Shown piece by piece: positions 26,117-34,633 of a DNA stretch of 64,000 nucleotides (the stretch's first letter is position 1; every line of letters starts with the position of its first letter). The notes under the pieces are model-generated. The model had not been told where the DNA came from and searched no databases. It saw only the letters and a list, made by a program, of their open reading frames with translations. The stretch is from assembly GCF_014268595.2 (NCBI RefSeq), contig NZ_CP077091.1, positions 456,501 through 520,500 on the forward strand. Direction: 5' to 3'. The position numbers and the translations under genes are program-made. The stretch comes from Pseudomonas hamedanensis. GTDB lineage: Bacteria; Pseudomonadota; Gammaproteobacteria; Pseudomonadales; Pseudomonadaceae.

Positions 26117-28726
26117 TTAGGCTTGAACGACCGGGATGTTGGCGTTCGCAGCAGCCTCACGGAACTCGGCAATCTGGTCGAAGGACAGGTAGCGGTAGAT
26201 ATCGGCCGCCATGCTGTCGATCTTGCCAGCGTATTCCATGTACTCCTCGACGGTCGGCAGGCGACCCAGGATCGACGCAACGGACGCCAGCTCAGCCGAA
26301 GCCAGGTAGACGTTCGCGCCGTCGCCCAGACGGTTCGGGAAGTTACGGGTCGACGTGGAGACCACGGTGCTGTTCGGCTCAACGCGTGCCTGGTTGCCCA
26401 TGCACAGCGAGCAGCCTGGCATTTCCATGCGTGCGCCAGCCTTGCCGTAGATCCCGTAGTAGCCTTCTTCGGTCAGTTGGTGAGCGTCCATCTTGGTCGG
26501 CGGCGACAGCCACAGACGAGTTGGCAGCTGACCCTTGACCTGATCCAGCAGTTTACCGGCAGCGCGGAAGTGACCGATGTTGGTCATGCACGAACCGATG
26601 AACACTTCGTCGATCTTCTCGCCAGCAACGCTGGACAGCAGACGGGCGTCGTCCGGATCGTTCGGTGCGCAGAGCACAGGCTCGTTGATGTCGGCCAGAT
26701 CGATTTCGATGACTTCGGCGTATTCGGCGTCGGCATCGGCTTCCATCAGTTCCGGATTGGCAACCCAGGCTTCCATCGCTTGCGCACGACGTTCCAGGGT
26801 ACGTGCATCGCCGTAGCCTTCGCCGATCATCCAGCGCAGCAGGGTGATGTTGGAGTTCAGGTACTCGGTGATCGATTCTTTCGACAGCTTGATGGTGCAA
26901 CCGGCAGCCGAACGTTCGGCCGAGGCGTCGGACAGTTCGAACGCCTGTTCCAGGGTCAGACCTTCCAGGCCTTCGATTTCCAGGATGCGGCCGGAGAAGG
27001 CGTTTTTCTTGCCTTTCTTCTCGACGGTCAGCAGACCGTTCTGGATGGCGAAGTACGGAATGGCATGAACCAGGTCACGCAGGGTGATGCCAGGTTTCAT
27101 CTTGCCTTTGAAGCGCACCAGGATCGATTCCGGCATGTCCAGCGGCATGACGCCGGTGGCAGCGGCGAACGCAACCAGACCGGAACCGGCCGGGAACGAG
27201 ATGCCCATCGGGAAACGGGTGTGCGAGTCACCACCGGTACCGACGGTGTCTGGCAGCAGCATGCGGTTCAGCCACGAGTGGATGATGCCGTCGCCCGGAC
27301 GCAGGGAAACGCCGCCGCGGGTCATGATGAAGTCAGGCAGGGTGTGGTGGGTGGTCACGTCGATCGGCTTCGGATAAGCCGCGGTGTGGCAGAACGACTG
27401 CATCACCAGATCAGCGGAGAAGCCCAGGCACGCCAGGTCTTTCAGTTCGTCACGGGTCATGGGACCGGTGGTGTCCTGAGAACCTACGGTGGTCATTTTC
27501 GGTTCGCAGTAGGTGCCAGGACGGATGCCTTTGCCTTCTGCCAGACCGCAAGCCTTGCCGACCATTTTCTGCGCCAGGGTGTAACCCTTGGTGCTTTCAA
27601 TCGGTGCATCAGGCTTCTTGAACAGGTCGAACGCTGGCAGACCCAGTTCGGCGCGAGCCTTCTCGGTCAGGCCACGGCCGATGATCAGCGGAATACGACC
27701 GCCGGCACGGACTTCGTCCAGCAGCACAGGGGTCTTCATTTCGAAGGTGGTGATGACTTCGTCGGTACCGTGCTTGCAGACTTTGCCAGCGTGCGGGTAC
27801 AGGTCGATCACGTCGCCCATGTTCATGTTCGACACGTCGAACTCGATCGGCAGGGCGCCAGCATCTTCCATGGTGTTGTAGAAGATCGGTGCAATTTTGC
27901 TGCCGAAGCAGAAACCGCCGGCGCGCTTGTTCGGCACGTAAGGAATGTCGTCGCCGAAGAACCACAGCACCGAGTTGGTTGCCGATTTACGCGAGGAACC
28001 GGTACCAACCACGTCACCGACGTAGGCGATCGGGAAGCCCTGGCCGCGCATTTCTTCGATCTGCTTCATCGGGCCGGTCTTGCCTTGCTCGTCCGGAACG
28101 ATGCCGTCACGGGCCATTTTCAGCATGGCCAGGGCGTGCAGCGGGATGTCCGGGCGGGACCAGGCGTCTGGCGCAGGCGACAGGTCGTCGGTGTTGGTTT
28201 CGCCGGTGACCTTGAACACGCGCAGGCTGATCTTGTCGGCCAGCACCGGGCGCTTCTTGAACCACTCGCCGTCAGCCCAGGATTGCAGCACGGCCTTGGC
28301 GTGAACGTTGCCGTTCTTGGCTTTTTCCGCGACGTCGTGGAAGGCGTCGAACATTAGCAGGGTGTGCTTGAGTTCTTCGGCGGCGACTGGCGCCAGCTCG
28401 GCGTCGTCCAGCAGCTCGACCAGAGTGACGATGTTGTAGCCGCCCTGCATGGTGCCGAGCAGTTCTACAGCGCGTTTCTTGTCCAGCAGAGGGGAGGTGG
28501 CTTCGCCCTTGGCCAGAGCAGACAGGAAGCCGGCCTTGACGTAGGCGGCTTCGTCCACTCCAGGTGGTACGCGATTGGTGATCAGGTCAACGAGGAAAGC
28601 TTCTTCGCCAGCCGGAGGGTTCTTCAGCAGCTCGACCAGGCCTGCTGTTTGTTCGGCGTTAAGCGGCTGGGGAACGATACCCAGGGCTGCACGCTCTTCG
28701 ATATGTTTGCGGTAGGCTTCAAGCAC
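26117..28726 (-). CDS. acnB: Bifunctional aconitate hydratase 2 / 2-methylisocitrate dehydratase
   Basis: An 869-residue AcnB, the same length as in other pseudomonads, interconverting citrate and isocitrate in the TCA cycle. It has the N-terminal HEAT-like domain ([33 protein letters not shown]), the swivel domain with [12 protein letters not shown], and the 4Fe-4S cysteines in GCSLCMGNQ and earlier in VMQSFCHT. Arg in TRNFPNRLG marks the substrate site. The start is GTG at 28726 (encoding the VLEAYRKH beginning) with TGAGGG about 10 nt upstream; an upstream ATG would add nine residues absent from the family. Monocistronic with its own terminator. Confidence 0.97.
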   Translation of the reverse strand: MLEAYRKHIEERAALGIVPQPLNAEQTAGLVELLKNPPAGEEAFLVDLITNRVPPGVDEAAYVKAGFLSALAKGEATSPLLDKKRAVELLGTMQGGYNIVTLVELLDDAELAPVAAEELKHTLLMFDAFHDVAEKAKNGNVHAKAVLQSWADGEWFKKRPVLADKISLRVFKVTGETNTDDLSPAPDAWSRPDIPLHALAMLKMARDGIVPDEQGKTGPMKQIEEMRGQGFPIAYVGDVVGTGSSRKSATNSVLWFFGDDIPYVPNKRAGGFCFGSKIAPIFYNTMEDAGALPIEFDVSNMNMGDVIDLYPHAGKVCKHGTDEVITTFEMKTPVLLDEVRAGGRIPLIIGRGLTEKARAELGLPAFDLFKKPDAPIESTKGYTLAQKMVGKACGLAEGKGIRPGTYCEPKMTTVGSQDTTGPMTRDELKDLACLGFSADLVMQSFCHTAAYPKPIDVTTHHTLPDFIMTRGGVSLRPGDGIIHSWLNRMLLPDTVGTGGDSHTRFPMGISFPAGSGLVAFAAATGVMPLDMPESILVRFKGKMKPGITLRDLVHAIPYFAIQNGLLTVEKKGKKNAFSGRILEIEGLEGLTLEQAFELSDASAERSAAGCTIKLSKESITEYLNSNITLLRWMIGEGYGDARTLERRAQAMEAWVANPELMEADADAEYAEVIEIDLADINEPVLCAPNDPDDARLLSSVAGEKIDEVFIGSCMTNIGHFRAAGKLLDQVKGQLPTRLWLSPPTKMDAHQLTEEGYYGIYGKAGARMEMPGCSLCMGNQARVEPNSTVVSTSTRNFPNRLGDGANVYLASAELASVASILGRLPTVEEYMEYAGKIDSMAADIYRYLSFDQIAEFREAAANANIPVVQA

Positions 28727-29193
28727 AGTTATTACCCTCATCAGTGGTCCCAAATGGGTGTCCGGGACGCTCGTCGCGAAATGCTCGTACTCATGCGCTG
28801 CGTGGCGTTGTGGGCCGCTTAGCCAGAATTACCGACCATTCCTTACAGAAGCTGCTTTCAAAGTTTTACGCCTGCAGAACGGGGAGCTGATGAGGGTTGG
28901 CGTTGGGCTTTTCCCCGCTGGAAAAACCCTTCGCCAACACCGCTCTGAAGGAACGACTGTGCTCGTGACGCTTTGAAAACAGCTTCTAACGGACATTGGC
29001 GCCTTAAAAGGCTGGCTGATTCTACGGCAAAAAAAATTTAAAGGTAAGTCGCGCTCTATTGGACTTTCGTGGCAATGCGCGCCGGGGCGGCAAAGCCACG
29101 GCGCGCCTGAGACCTTGGTGTTTGAGGGGTGATCAATGCCCGACAAAGGGCTAACATGCCGGCCTGTTCCGCGTTTCAGTGTTTTGTCTACTT
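28727..29193. other. 467-bp divergent region between acnB and the DUF1289 gene
   Basis: It holds the promoters for acnB and the DUF1289 gene. I see no gene, REP or strong palindrome beyond the A/T tract GGCAAAAAAAATTTAAAGG near 29030-29045. Confidence 0.5.
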
Positions 29194-29664
29194 ATGCCCA
29201 ATCAGACCATCAAGACCCCTTGCGTCGGCCTCTGCTCCACGGTTTATGGAGATCTGGTGTGCCGTGGCTGCAAGCGATTCCACCACGAAGTGATCCATTG
29301 GAACGGTTACAACGAGGAGGAAAAGCGCGCGGTCTGGCTGCGTCTGGAGCAATTGCTGTCACAGGTGATGGCCAGCAAGGTCGAGATCTTCGACCCGGCG
29401 CGCCTGCGCGAGCAACTGGAACAGCGCAAGATCCGCTTTGTGCCGCATCAGTCGGAATATTGCTGGGCGTATCAACTGATTGCCCGGGGCGCACGGGTGA
29501 TCATTAATTTGGAAGCGTACGGAATGGTGCTGCTGCCGGAGTTTCGCGAGTGGAACCTGCCGGAGTTGCGCGATGCCATTGATCGGGAATTTTTCCTGCT
29601 GTCGGAAGCGCATTATCAGCGCTATATCGCACCCGGGTTCCTCAAAGACGCTTTTCAACTGTAG
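29194..29664 (+). CDS. DUF1289 domain protein
   Basis: A 156-residue cytoplasmic protein. The N-terminal four-cysteine DUF1289 motif (CVGLCSTVYGDLVCRGC, about residues 10-26, then KRFHHEVIHWNGY) suggests a bound metal or Fe-S cluster. The C-terminal two thirds (VWLRLEQLLSQVMASKVEIF, ARVIINLEAYGMVLLPEFREWN) is a conserved Pseudomonas extension of unknown role. The stop codon TAG is supplied by the first bases of a REP element (TGTAGGAG), so the protein ends QL at the repeat boundary. Confidence 0.82.
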   Translation: MPNQTIKTPCVGLCSTVYGDLVCRGCKRFHHEVIHWNGYNEEEKRAVWLRLEQLLSQVMASKVEIFDPARLREQLEQRKIRFVPHQSEYCWAYQLIARGARVIINLEAYGMVLLPEFREWNLPELRDAIDREFFLLSEAHYQRYIAPGFLKDAFQL

Positions 29665-29747
29665 GAGTGAGCCTGCTCGCGAGGCGGTGTGTCAGTCAAC
29701 GCATCACTCTATGATCCGCCGCGATCGCGAGCAGGCTCACTCCTACA
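29660..29747. repeat. REP pair overlapping the DUF1289 stop codon
   Basis: The left unit begins at TGTAGGAGTG, whose TAG is the stop of the preceding gene. The right unit is the usual inverted copy. Confidence 0.95.
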
Positions 29748-29771
29748 GGGGGTCGCATCCCAGGGAGTGAC

Positions 29772-30635
29772 TTAATGTTTCACCGCCAGCTCCACCAGAT
29801 GATCCTCAACTTCCTGCGGCTTGAGCACCAGCACATCGCTTTCCAGCGCATCCAGTACCGCTTCGGCGGTGTTGCCGATCAATGCGCCTGACAAGCCGCT
29901 GCGTGCCACTGTGCCTATCACCGTTACCGCCGCCTGCAGTTTGTGCGCCATGAACGGAATCAACACATCGGCCGGGCCTTCCTCGATGTGCAGGTGTTCG
30001 TCATCGACATCAAATTCTGCCTGGAACGCCCGGCATTGCTCGCGATAACGTGCCTGGATAGTTTCCTTGAGCTGAAACGTCGGGTCCGCTGCCGACAGCA
30101 TCGGCGAGGGATGCGCGGTGATGACGTGCAAATGCGCCTTGGCCAGGCTCGCTATGTCGTAGCCATGATCGATGATGGTGGTGTGCAGATGCCGGTGCTC
30201 GCCGTCGGCATTGCCGACATCGACGGCGGCGAGGATCACCTTGTCTTTCCACGACCCCGAGGTTTTCACCAGCAGCACCGGAGTAGGGCAATGGCGCAGC
30301 AGTTTCCAGTCGGCCGGGGTCAGCAGGGCTTTTTTCAGCGAACTGTCGGGAAAGTGCTGTTTGATCACCAGCCCGCAACCTTCGGCCTGCTGCACGTCGA
30401 TGATGGTTTCGTGGAGGCTGTCGTTCCACGCCTGTTCGGTGGTCACGCTGTAGCCCTCGGCAAGCAATGCGGCCTTGAGCACGCTAAGCAGGCCGGCGTG
30501 GTCGTGCTTTTTGTCGCACACCAACAGATGCAGATGGGCCTGGGTCACGCCCGCGATCAATTTGGCCCGTTTGAGCGCCAGGCTTTCCGAATGTTCAGGG
30601 TCGATGACCACCAGAATGCTGCGAATGGCTTGCAT
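29772..30635 (-). CDS. Universal stress protein with tandem UspA domains (UspE-like)
   Basis: A 287-residue protein made of two UspA domains: residues about 1-140 (MQAIRSILVVIDPEHSESLALKRA...CPTPVLLV) and about 148-280 (DKVILAAVDVGNADGE...ESDVLVLKP). The second domain carries a nucleotide-loop-like GTVARSGLSGALIGNTAE. E. coli UspE has the same two-domain layout and a similar length (316). ATG 30635 has GGAG 9 nt upstream; a frame extension of 26 codons upstream is unsupported. Cytoplasmic stress protein; monocistronic, followed by a REP pair. Confidence 0.9.
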   Translation of the reverse strand: MQAIRSILVVIDPEHSESLALKRAKLIAGVTQAHLHLLVCDKKHDHAGLLSVLKAALLAEGYSVTTEQAWNDSLHETIIDVQQAEGCGLVIKQHFPDSSLKKALLTPADWKLLRHCPTPVLLVKTSGSWKDKVILAAVDVGNADGEHRHLHTTIIDHGYDIASLAKAHLHVITAHPSPMLSAADPTFQLKETIQARYREQCRAFQAEFDVDDEHLHIEEGPADVLIPFMAHKLQAAVTVIGTVARSGLSGALIGNTAEAVLDALESDVLVLKPQEVEDHLVELAVKH

Positions 30636-30793
30636 GAGCGGAGTCTCCAGCAAAGAAAAGGCACGGCGTTGCACAACTATAGTTGCTGCGCGATCAATCG
30701 TGACTTGATACATATCAACGCTCGCGACTGGTGGTCTGCGGGCAGGCCGGTATAATCGGCGCCCTTCGCTCGAACACCTTTACCGTGAGCCCC

Positions 30794-31402
30794 ATGATCC
30801 TTCCCGAAATCCACGAATTCCTCGGCTGCCGCACGCCCGACGCCTGGGTCCAGGCGGCACTGGCCGATCAGGAAACCCTGCTGATCGACCACAAGAACTG
30901 CGAGTTCAAGGCCGCCAGCACCGCGCTGAGCCTGATTGCCAAGTACCATTCCCATGTCGACCTGATCAACATGATGTCGCGTCTGGCCCGGGAAGAACTG
31001 GTGCACCACGAGCAAGTCATGCGCATCATGAAACGCCGCAAGATCGAGCTGCGCCAGCTTCACGCGGGGCGTTATGCCTCGGGCCTGCGCAAGGTGGTGC
31101 GCAGCCATGAGCCGGTGAAACTGGTGGATACGCTGGTGGTCGGCGCGTTTATCGAAGCGCGCAGTTGCGAGCGCTTCGAAGCGCTGGTGCCGCACCTGGA
31201 CGAAGAGTTGGGCAAGTTCTATTTCGGCCTGCTGAAAAGCGAGGCGCGGCACTTTCAGGGCTATCTGAAACTGGCTTATCAATATGGTGAGGCGAAGGAT
31301 GTCGCTCAGGTGATCGAGCGCGTCCGCGCCGCCGAGCAGGCGCTGATCGAGTCGCCGGACGAGGAGTTCCGCTTCCACAGCGGTGTCCCGGCCGCCGCAT
31401 GA
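30794..31402 (+). CDS. miaE: tRNA-(ms2io6A)-hydroxylase MiaE
   Basis: A 202-residue di-iron, ferritin-like hydroxylase that converts ms2i6A37 of tRNA to ms2io6A. The iron-ligand helices are visible: ETLLIDHKNCEFKAAS, REELVHHEQV (ExxH), EARSCERFEAL and EARHFQGYL (ExxH). Length agrees with Pseudomonas MiaE. I place the start at ATG 30794; a GTG three codons earlier (30785) is possible and neither has a strong ribosome site. Divergent from the universal stress gene with a 158-bp gap. Confidence 0.92.
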   Translation: MILPEIHEFLGCRTPDAWVQAALADQETLLIDHKNCEFKAASTALSLIAKYHSHVDLINMMSRLAREELVHHEQVMRIMKRRKIELRQLHAGRYASGLRKVVRSHEPVKLVDTLVVGAFIEARSCERFEALVPHLDEELGKFYFGLLKSEARHFQGYLKLAYQYGEAKDVAQVIERVRAAEQALIESPDEEFRFHSGVPAAA

Positions 31403-31604
31403 TCGGGTAGGCGCTGGATCGCCAATCCAGTCCCTCTTGTGTCTGATTGTTAAAAACCCTTGAGAGTATGAAAGTTCTCCGAAAACGGTCCGAGGGCAGG
31501 CTCGCCCCCGTGGTTTTTCGGACGAGGCCGTCCATCCGTCGACTGCGCTGAACCTCCTCGCGGCTGATTCTTTCTATCGGGTATGTCCTTCAGGAGATAC
31601 CCCT

Positions 31605-31820
31605 ATGTCCGATCAGCTAAAAGAGGCGTTACTGGCGGCCTGGCGCAAACGGGCAGGGCAAACCGAGGCCGACGTCGATCCGGAAGATCAATATGACGAA
31701 CTGCTCAAGGCTGCCGACCAGATGGAAGAGCAGGGCCTGATCACCAGTGCCGAGTGGCGTCAATTGGTGCGCGAAGCCGGCAATCTGTTCACCCTGAACG
31801 AACAGCAGCCCCACCGCTGA
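31605..31820 (+). CDS. Small acidic hypothetical protein, first gene of the CIO run
   Basis: A 71-residue, highly charged, all-helical protein (MSDQLKEALLAAWRKRAG, DPEDQYDELLKAADQMEEQG, SAEWRQLVREAGNLF) without signal or membrane segment. A good ribosome site (AGGAGATACCCCT) precedes the ATG, so it is very likely translated. It sits 24 bp ahead of a glyoxalase-fold gene and on the same strand as cioAB. I do not recognise the family. Confidence 0.7.
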   Translation: MSDQLKEALLAAWRKRAGQTEADVDPEDQYDELLKAADQMEEQGLITSAEWRQLVREAGNLFTLNEQQPHR

Positions 31821-31844
31821 ACACTGCCTTCGGAGGAATAGCCC

Positions 31845-32234
31845 ATGCTCAGTTATCTGTTTATCGGTGCCAACGACGTGGAGCGTTCGGCGGCTTTCTA
31901 TCACGCAATCCTGACCCCGCTGGGTTATCAACACGACCGCGAAGAACACGATTGTTTCTATCTGCCCGGTACCGCAGACAAGTCCAACGGCCCCGGCAGC
32001 GTTCACATCGCCAAACCGTTCAATGGCCAGCCGGCAACCGCGGGCAACGGCATGATGCCGGCGTTTCGCGCCGAGTCCCGGCAGCAGGTCGATCAGGTGC
32101 ACAAAGCCGGACTGGGCCATGGCGGCACCGACGAAGGCCCACCCGGTACCCGCGAGGCGTACACGCCAGACTTCTACGTGGCCTATCTGCGCGACCCCGA
32201 AGGCAACAAACTTGCGGTGTTCTTCAGCGGCTGA
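31845..32234 (+). CDS. VOC-family (glyoxalase/bleomycin-resistance fold) protein
   Basis: A 129-residue VOC protein with the paired beta-alpha-beta-beta-beta units: LSYLFIGANDVERSAAFYHAIL at the N-terminus and DFYVAYLRDPEGNKLAVFF at the C-terminus. The metal-site positions are partly filled (the region around GSVHIAKPF and the final DPEGN). CGGAGGA lies 9 nt before the ATG. Its stop is only 8 nt before cioA, so it is cotranscribed with the cyanide-insensitive oxidase genes; a link to detoxification is inference. Confidence 0.85.
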   Translation: MLSYLFIGANDVERSAAFYHAILTPLGYQHDREEHDCFYLPGTADKSNGPGSVHIAKPFNGQPATAGNGMMPAFRAESRQQVDQVHKAGLGHGGTDEGPPGTREAYTPDFYVAYLRDPEGNKLAVFFSG

Positions 32235-32242
32235 ATGCCTGC

Positions 32243-33616
32243 ATGGAGCCCGTCGATTCCGCCCTGATGGCGGCCCGCGCGCAGTTCGCGATCACGATCA
32301 GTTTTCATATCGTGCTGGCGGCGTTCAGCATCGGCCTGGCGAATTTCCTTATGGTGCTGGAAGCGTTGTGGTTGAAGAGCGGGAGACAGGTTTATCTGGA
32401 TGTTTACCGCTACTGGCTGAAAGTGTTCGCGCTTAATGTGGCGGTGGGCACGGCCTCCGGGTTGATTCTGGAATACCAGTTCGGCCTGAACTGGTCGCGG
32501 CTGGCGGTGCAGGCCGGCGATATTCTCGGCCCGTTGATGTTCTACGAGGTGCTGGCGGCGTTTTTCATCGAAGCGGGGTTTCTCGGCATCATGCTGTTCG
32601 GGCAGAAAAAGGTCGGCCCGCGTTTGCATTTCTTCGCCACCTGCGCGGTGGCGGTGGGGTCGTTGATCAGTGCGTTCTGGATTCTCTCGGCCAACTCGTG
32701 GATGCACACGCCCGTCGGCTATTCGGTGAGCGCCGACGGGCGTTTTATCGCCGAGGATTGGTGGGCAATCATCTTCAATCCATCGTTTCCCTATCGCCTG
32801 GCGCACATGACGTTGGCGGTGTTGCTTGGCACTGCCAGTCTGGTCGCGGGCATCAGTGCCTGGCAGTTGCGCAAGGCCTCTGAAAATCCACGGGCGCGCC
32901 TGCAATTTTCCATGGCGCTGTGGGTGATTGTCGTGTTGGTGCCGCTGCAAATGCTGGTCGGCGATTTGCATGGTCGGCACACCCTGCACAGCCAGCCGGC
33001 GAAAGTCGCCGCCATCGAAGGTTCGTGGACGCGCCCTGCCGAGGGCTCGGGGGAGCCGTTGCGCCTGTTTGCCTGGCCGGACAACGAGGCGCGCGGCAAT
33101 CATTGGGAAGTCGCGATTCCACGGCTCGGTTCGTTGTACCTGCATCACGACTTGACCAGCACTATCGCTGCACTCGATGAATTCCCCGCGCAGAACATTC
33201 CCCCGGTGGCGCCGGTGTTCTTCGCGTTTCGGCTGATGGTCGGGCTGGGGCTGCTGATGCTGGGGCAGGGCGTGCTCAGCCTGATCCTGCGACGGCGCCA
33301 ACGCCTGTACAGCGCTCGCTGGTGGCTGGGCGGCTGCGTGCTGCTGGCCCCGGCGGGTTTTCTGGCGATGCTCAGCGGCTGGGTCGTCACTGAAGTGGGG
33401 CGCCAGCCTTTTACGGTTTATGGATTGATGCGCACAGCCGACAGTCTGTCGTCGGTTTCCAAGGCTCAAGTCGTCGGATCGACCTGGCTGATTTTGCTGT
33501 TTTATCTGCTGATTTTCGGGATCGGCCTGTGGGTGTTGCTGCGCCTCTTGCGTGAGCCGCCGCAGCGGGATCAAGCGGGGCCGCAGCCGACGCTGGCCGA
33601 CGAGACCGGGCACTGA
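32243..33616 (+). CDS. cioA: Cyanide-insensitive ubiquinol oxidase subunit I (CydA family)
   Basis: A 457-residue cytochrome bd-type subunit I with about nine membrane helices. The haem ligand His22 lies in ITISFHIVLAAFSIG. The quinol-loop region GRHTLHSQPAKVAAIEG is of the short, CIO-type Q loop rather than the long E. coli one. The C-terminal part holds GWVVTEVGRQPFTVYGLMRTADS. The length fits CioA (about 485) and is shorter than E. coli CydA (522). It starts 8 nt after the VOC gene and ends 3 nt before cioB. Confidence 0.93.
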   Translation: MEPVDSALMAARAQFAITISFHIVLAAFSIGLANFLMVLEALWLKSGRQVYLDVYRYWLKVFALNVAVGTASGLILEYQFGLNWSRLAVQAGDILGPLMFYEVLAAFFIEAGFLGIMLFGQKKVGPRLHFFATCAVAVGSLISAFWILSANSWMHTPVGYSVSADGRFIAEDWWAIIFNPSFPYRLAHMTLAVLLGTASLVAGISAWQLRKASENPRARLQFSMALWVIVVLVPLQMLVGDLHGRHTLHSQPAKVAAIEGSWTRPAEGSGEPLRLFAWPDNEARGNHWEVAIPRLGSLYLHHDLTSTIAALDEFPAQNIPPVAPVFFAFRLMVGLGLLMLGQGVLSLILRRRQRLYSARWWLGGCVLLAPAGFLAMLSGWVVTEVGRQPFTVYGLMRTADSLSSVSKAQVVGSTWLILLFYLLIFGIGLWVLLRLLREPPQRDQAGPQPTLADETGH

Positions 33617-33619
33617 GCA

Positions 33620-34630
33620 ATGGCCGGAATGGACACCGATTGGCTGACCCTGCTGTGCGCCGCTGCGCTGGCCTTCTCGGTGTTCAATTACGTGTTGCTC
33701 GACGGCACCGATCTGGGTGTGGGCATGCTTATGGGCCTGACGAACTGCAGCCAGCAGCGCCGGGCCATGGCGGTTACGATTTTGCCTGTCTGGGACGCCA
33801 ACGAAACCTGGCTGGTGCTCGGCGGCGGTGGACTGCTTGCGATGTTTCCGCTGGCGTACGCAATCCTGCTGCCGGCACTGTATGTGCCGTTCATTGTGAT
33901 GTTTCTGGCATTGATCGCACGCGCCATGGCCTTGGAGTTTCGCGATTACGCCGCGAACGAGCAGCGCAAGCGCGCCGTCGATAGCGTGTTGGCGCTTGCT
34001 TCGCTGGTCAGCGGATGTGTGCAAGGCATGGTACTCGGCACGCTGGTTCAGGGTGTTGCGCATCAGGGCGGTCAGTACCACGGCGAGGGTCGCGACTGGC
34101 TGAGCCCGTTCCCGTTGTTCTGCGGTCTGCTGCTGGTGCTCGGCTACGTTTGGCTGGGCACGTGCTGGCTGTATTGGCGCACCCTGGATGAGTTGCAGCG
34201 GCGCGCCGCCCGCCAGGCGCGTGGCTTGGCGCTGGTTATCGTGGTGTTGCTGCTGGTGCTGATTGCCTGGACGGCGACGTTGCAGCCGCAATACGCCCGG
34301 CGGCTTATGGATGTTCGGCTAGGATTGCCGGCGGGATTGTTGCTTGGCGTTTTAGCAGCGGTGTTCGCTAGAGGTTTTCGCAGCCGCTTCGACTGTGCGC
34401 CGCTGTTTGCCGCACTGGGCGTATTCGTGCTGGCGTTTGCCGTGATGCTGGTCGCCGTGTATCCCTACATCATCCCGCCGGACTTGACCTTGAGCGAAGC
34501 AGCCGCCAGCCCGAACAGTCAGGTCTTCATGCTGGTCGGTTTCGCGGTGTTGGTACCGATCACGCTGGCTTACAACACCTTCGGTTTCCGTGTCTTCAGC
34601 GGCAAGGTACGTGTGGGCAAACACACCTGA
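33620..34630 (+). CDS. cioB: Cyanide-insensitive ubiquinol oxidase subunit II (CydB family)
   Basis: A 336-residue membrane protein with about eight or nine helices. Family motifs are NYVLLDGTDLGVGMLMGL in the first loop, PVWDANETWLVLGGGGLLAMFP, and the C-terminal AVYPYIIPPDLTLSEAAASPNSQVFMLVG. Length matches CioB (335). It pairs with cioA directly upstream (3-nt gap) to form the terminal oxidase, and converges on the GGDEF-EAL gene with 3 nt between stops. Confidence 0.93.
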   Translation: MAGMDTDWLTLLCAAALAFSVFNYVLLDGTDLGVGMLMGLTNCSQQRRAMAVTILPVWDANETWLVLGGGGLLAMFPLAYAILLPALYVPFIVMFLALIARAMALEFRDYAANEQRKRAVDSVLALASLVSGCVQGMVLGTLVQGVAHQGGQYHGEGRDWLSPFPLFCGLLLVLGYVWLGTCWLYWRTLDELQRRAARQARGLALVIVVLLLVLIAWTATLQPQYARRLMDVRLGLPAGLLLGVLAAVFARGFRSRFDCAPLFAALGVFVLAFAVMLVAVYPYIIPPDLTLSEAAASPNSQVFMLVGFAVLVPITLAYNTFGFRVFSGKVRVGKHT

Positions 34631-34633
34631 AAG

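Noticed and set aside
26036..28357. 773-residue plus-strand ORF across acnB
   Set aside because: Antisense shadow of a clearly conserved aconitase gene; composition is that of a frame-shifted complement.
31470..31520. Hairpin CCGAAAAC...GTTTTTCGG between miaE and the 71-residue gene
   Set aside because: Arms pair only partly and there is no clean T-run, so I could not call it a terminator or a structured RNA.
32183..34291. 702-residue minus-strand ORF opposite cioAB
   Set aside because: Gln/His/Arg-rich shadow of two well-supported membrane protein genes.
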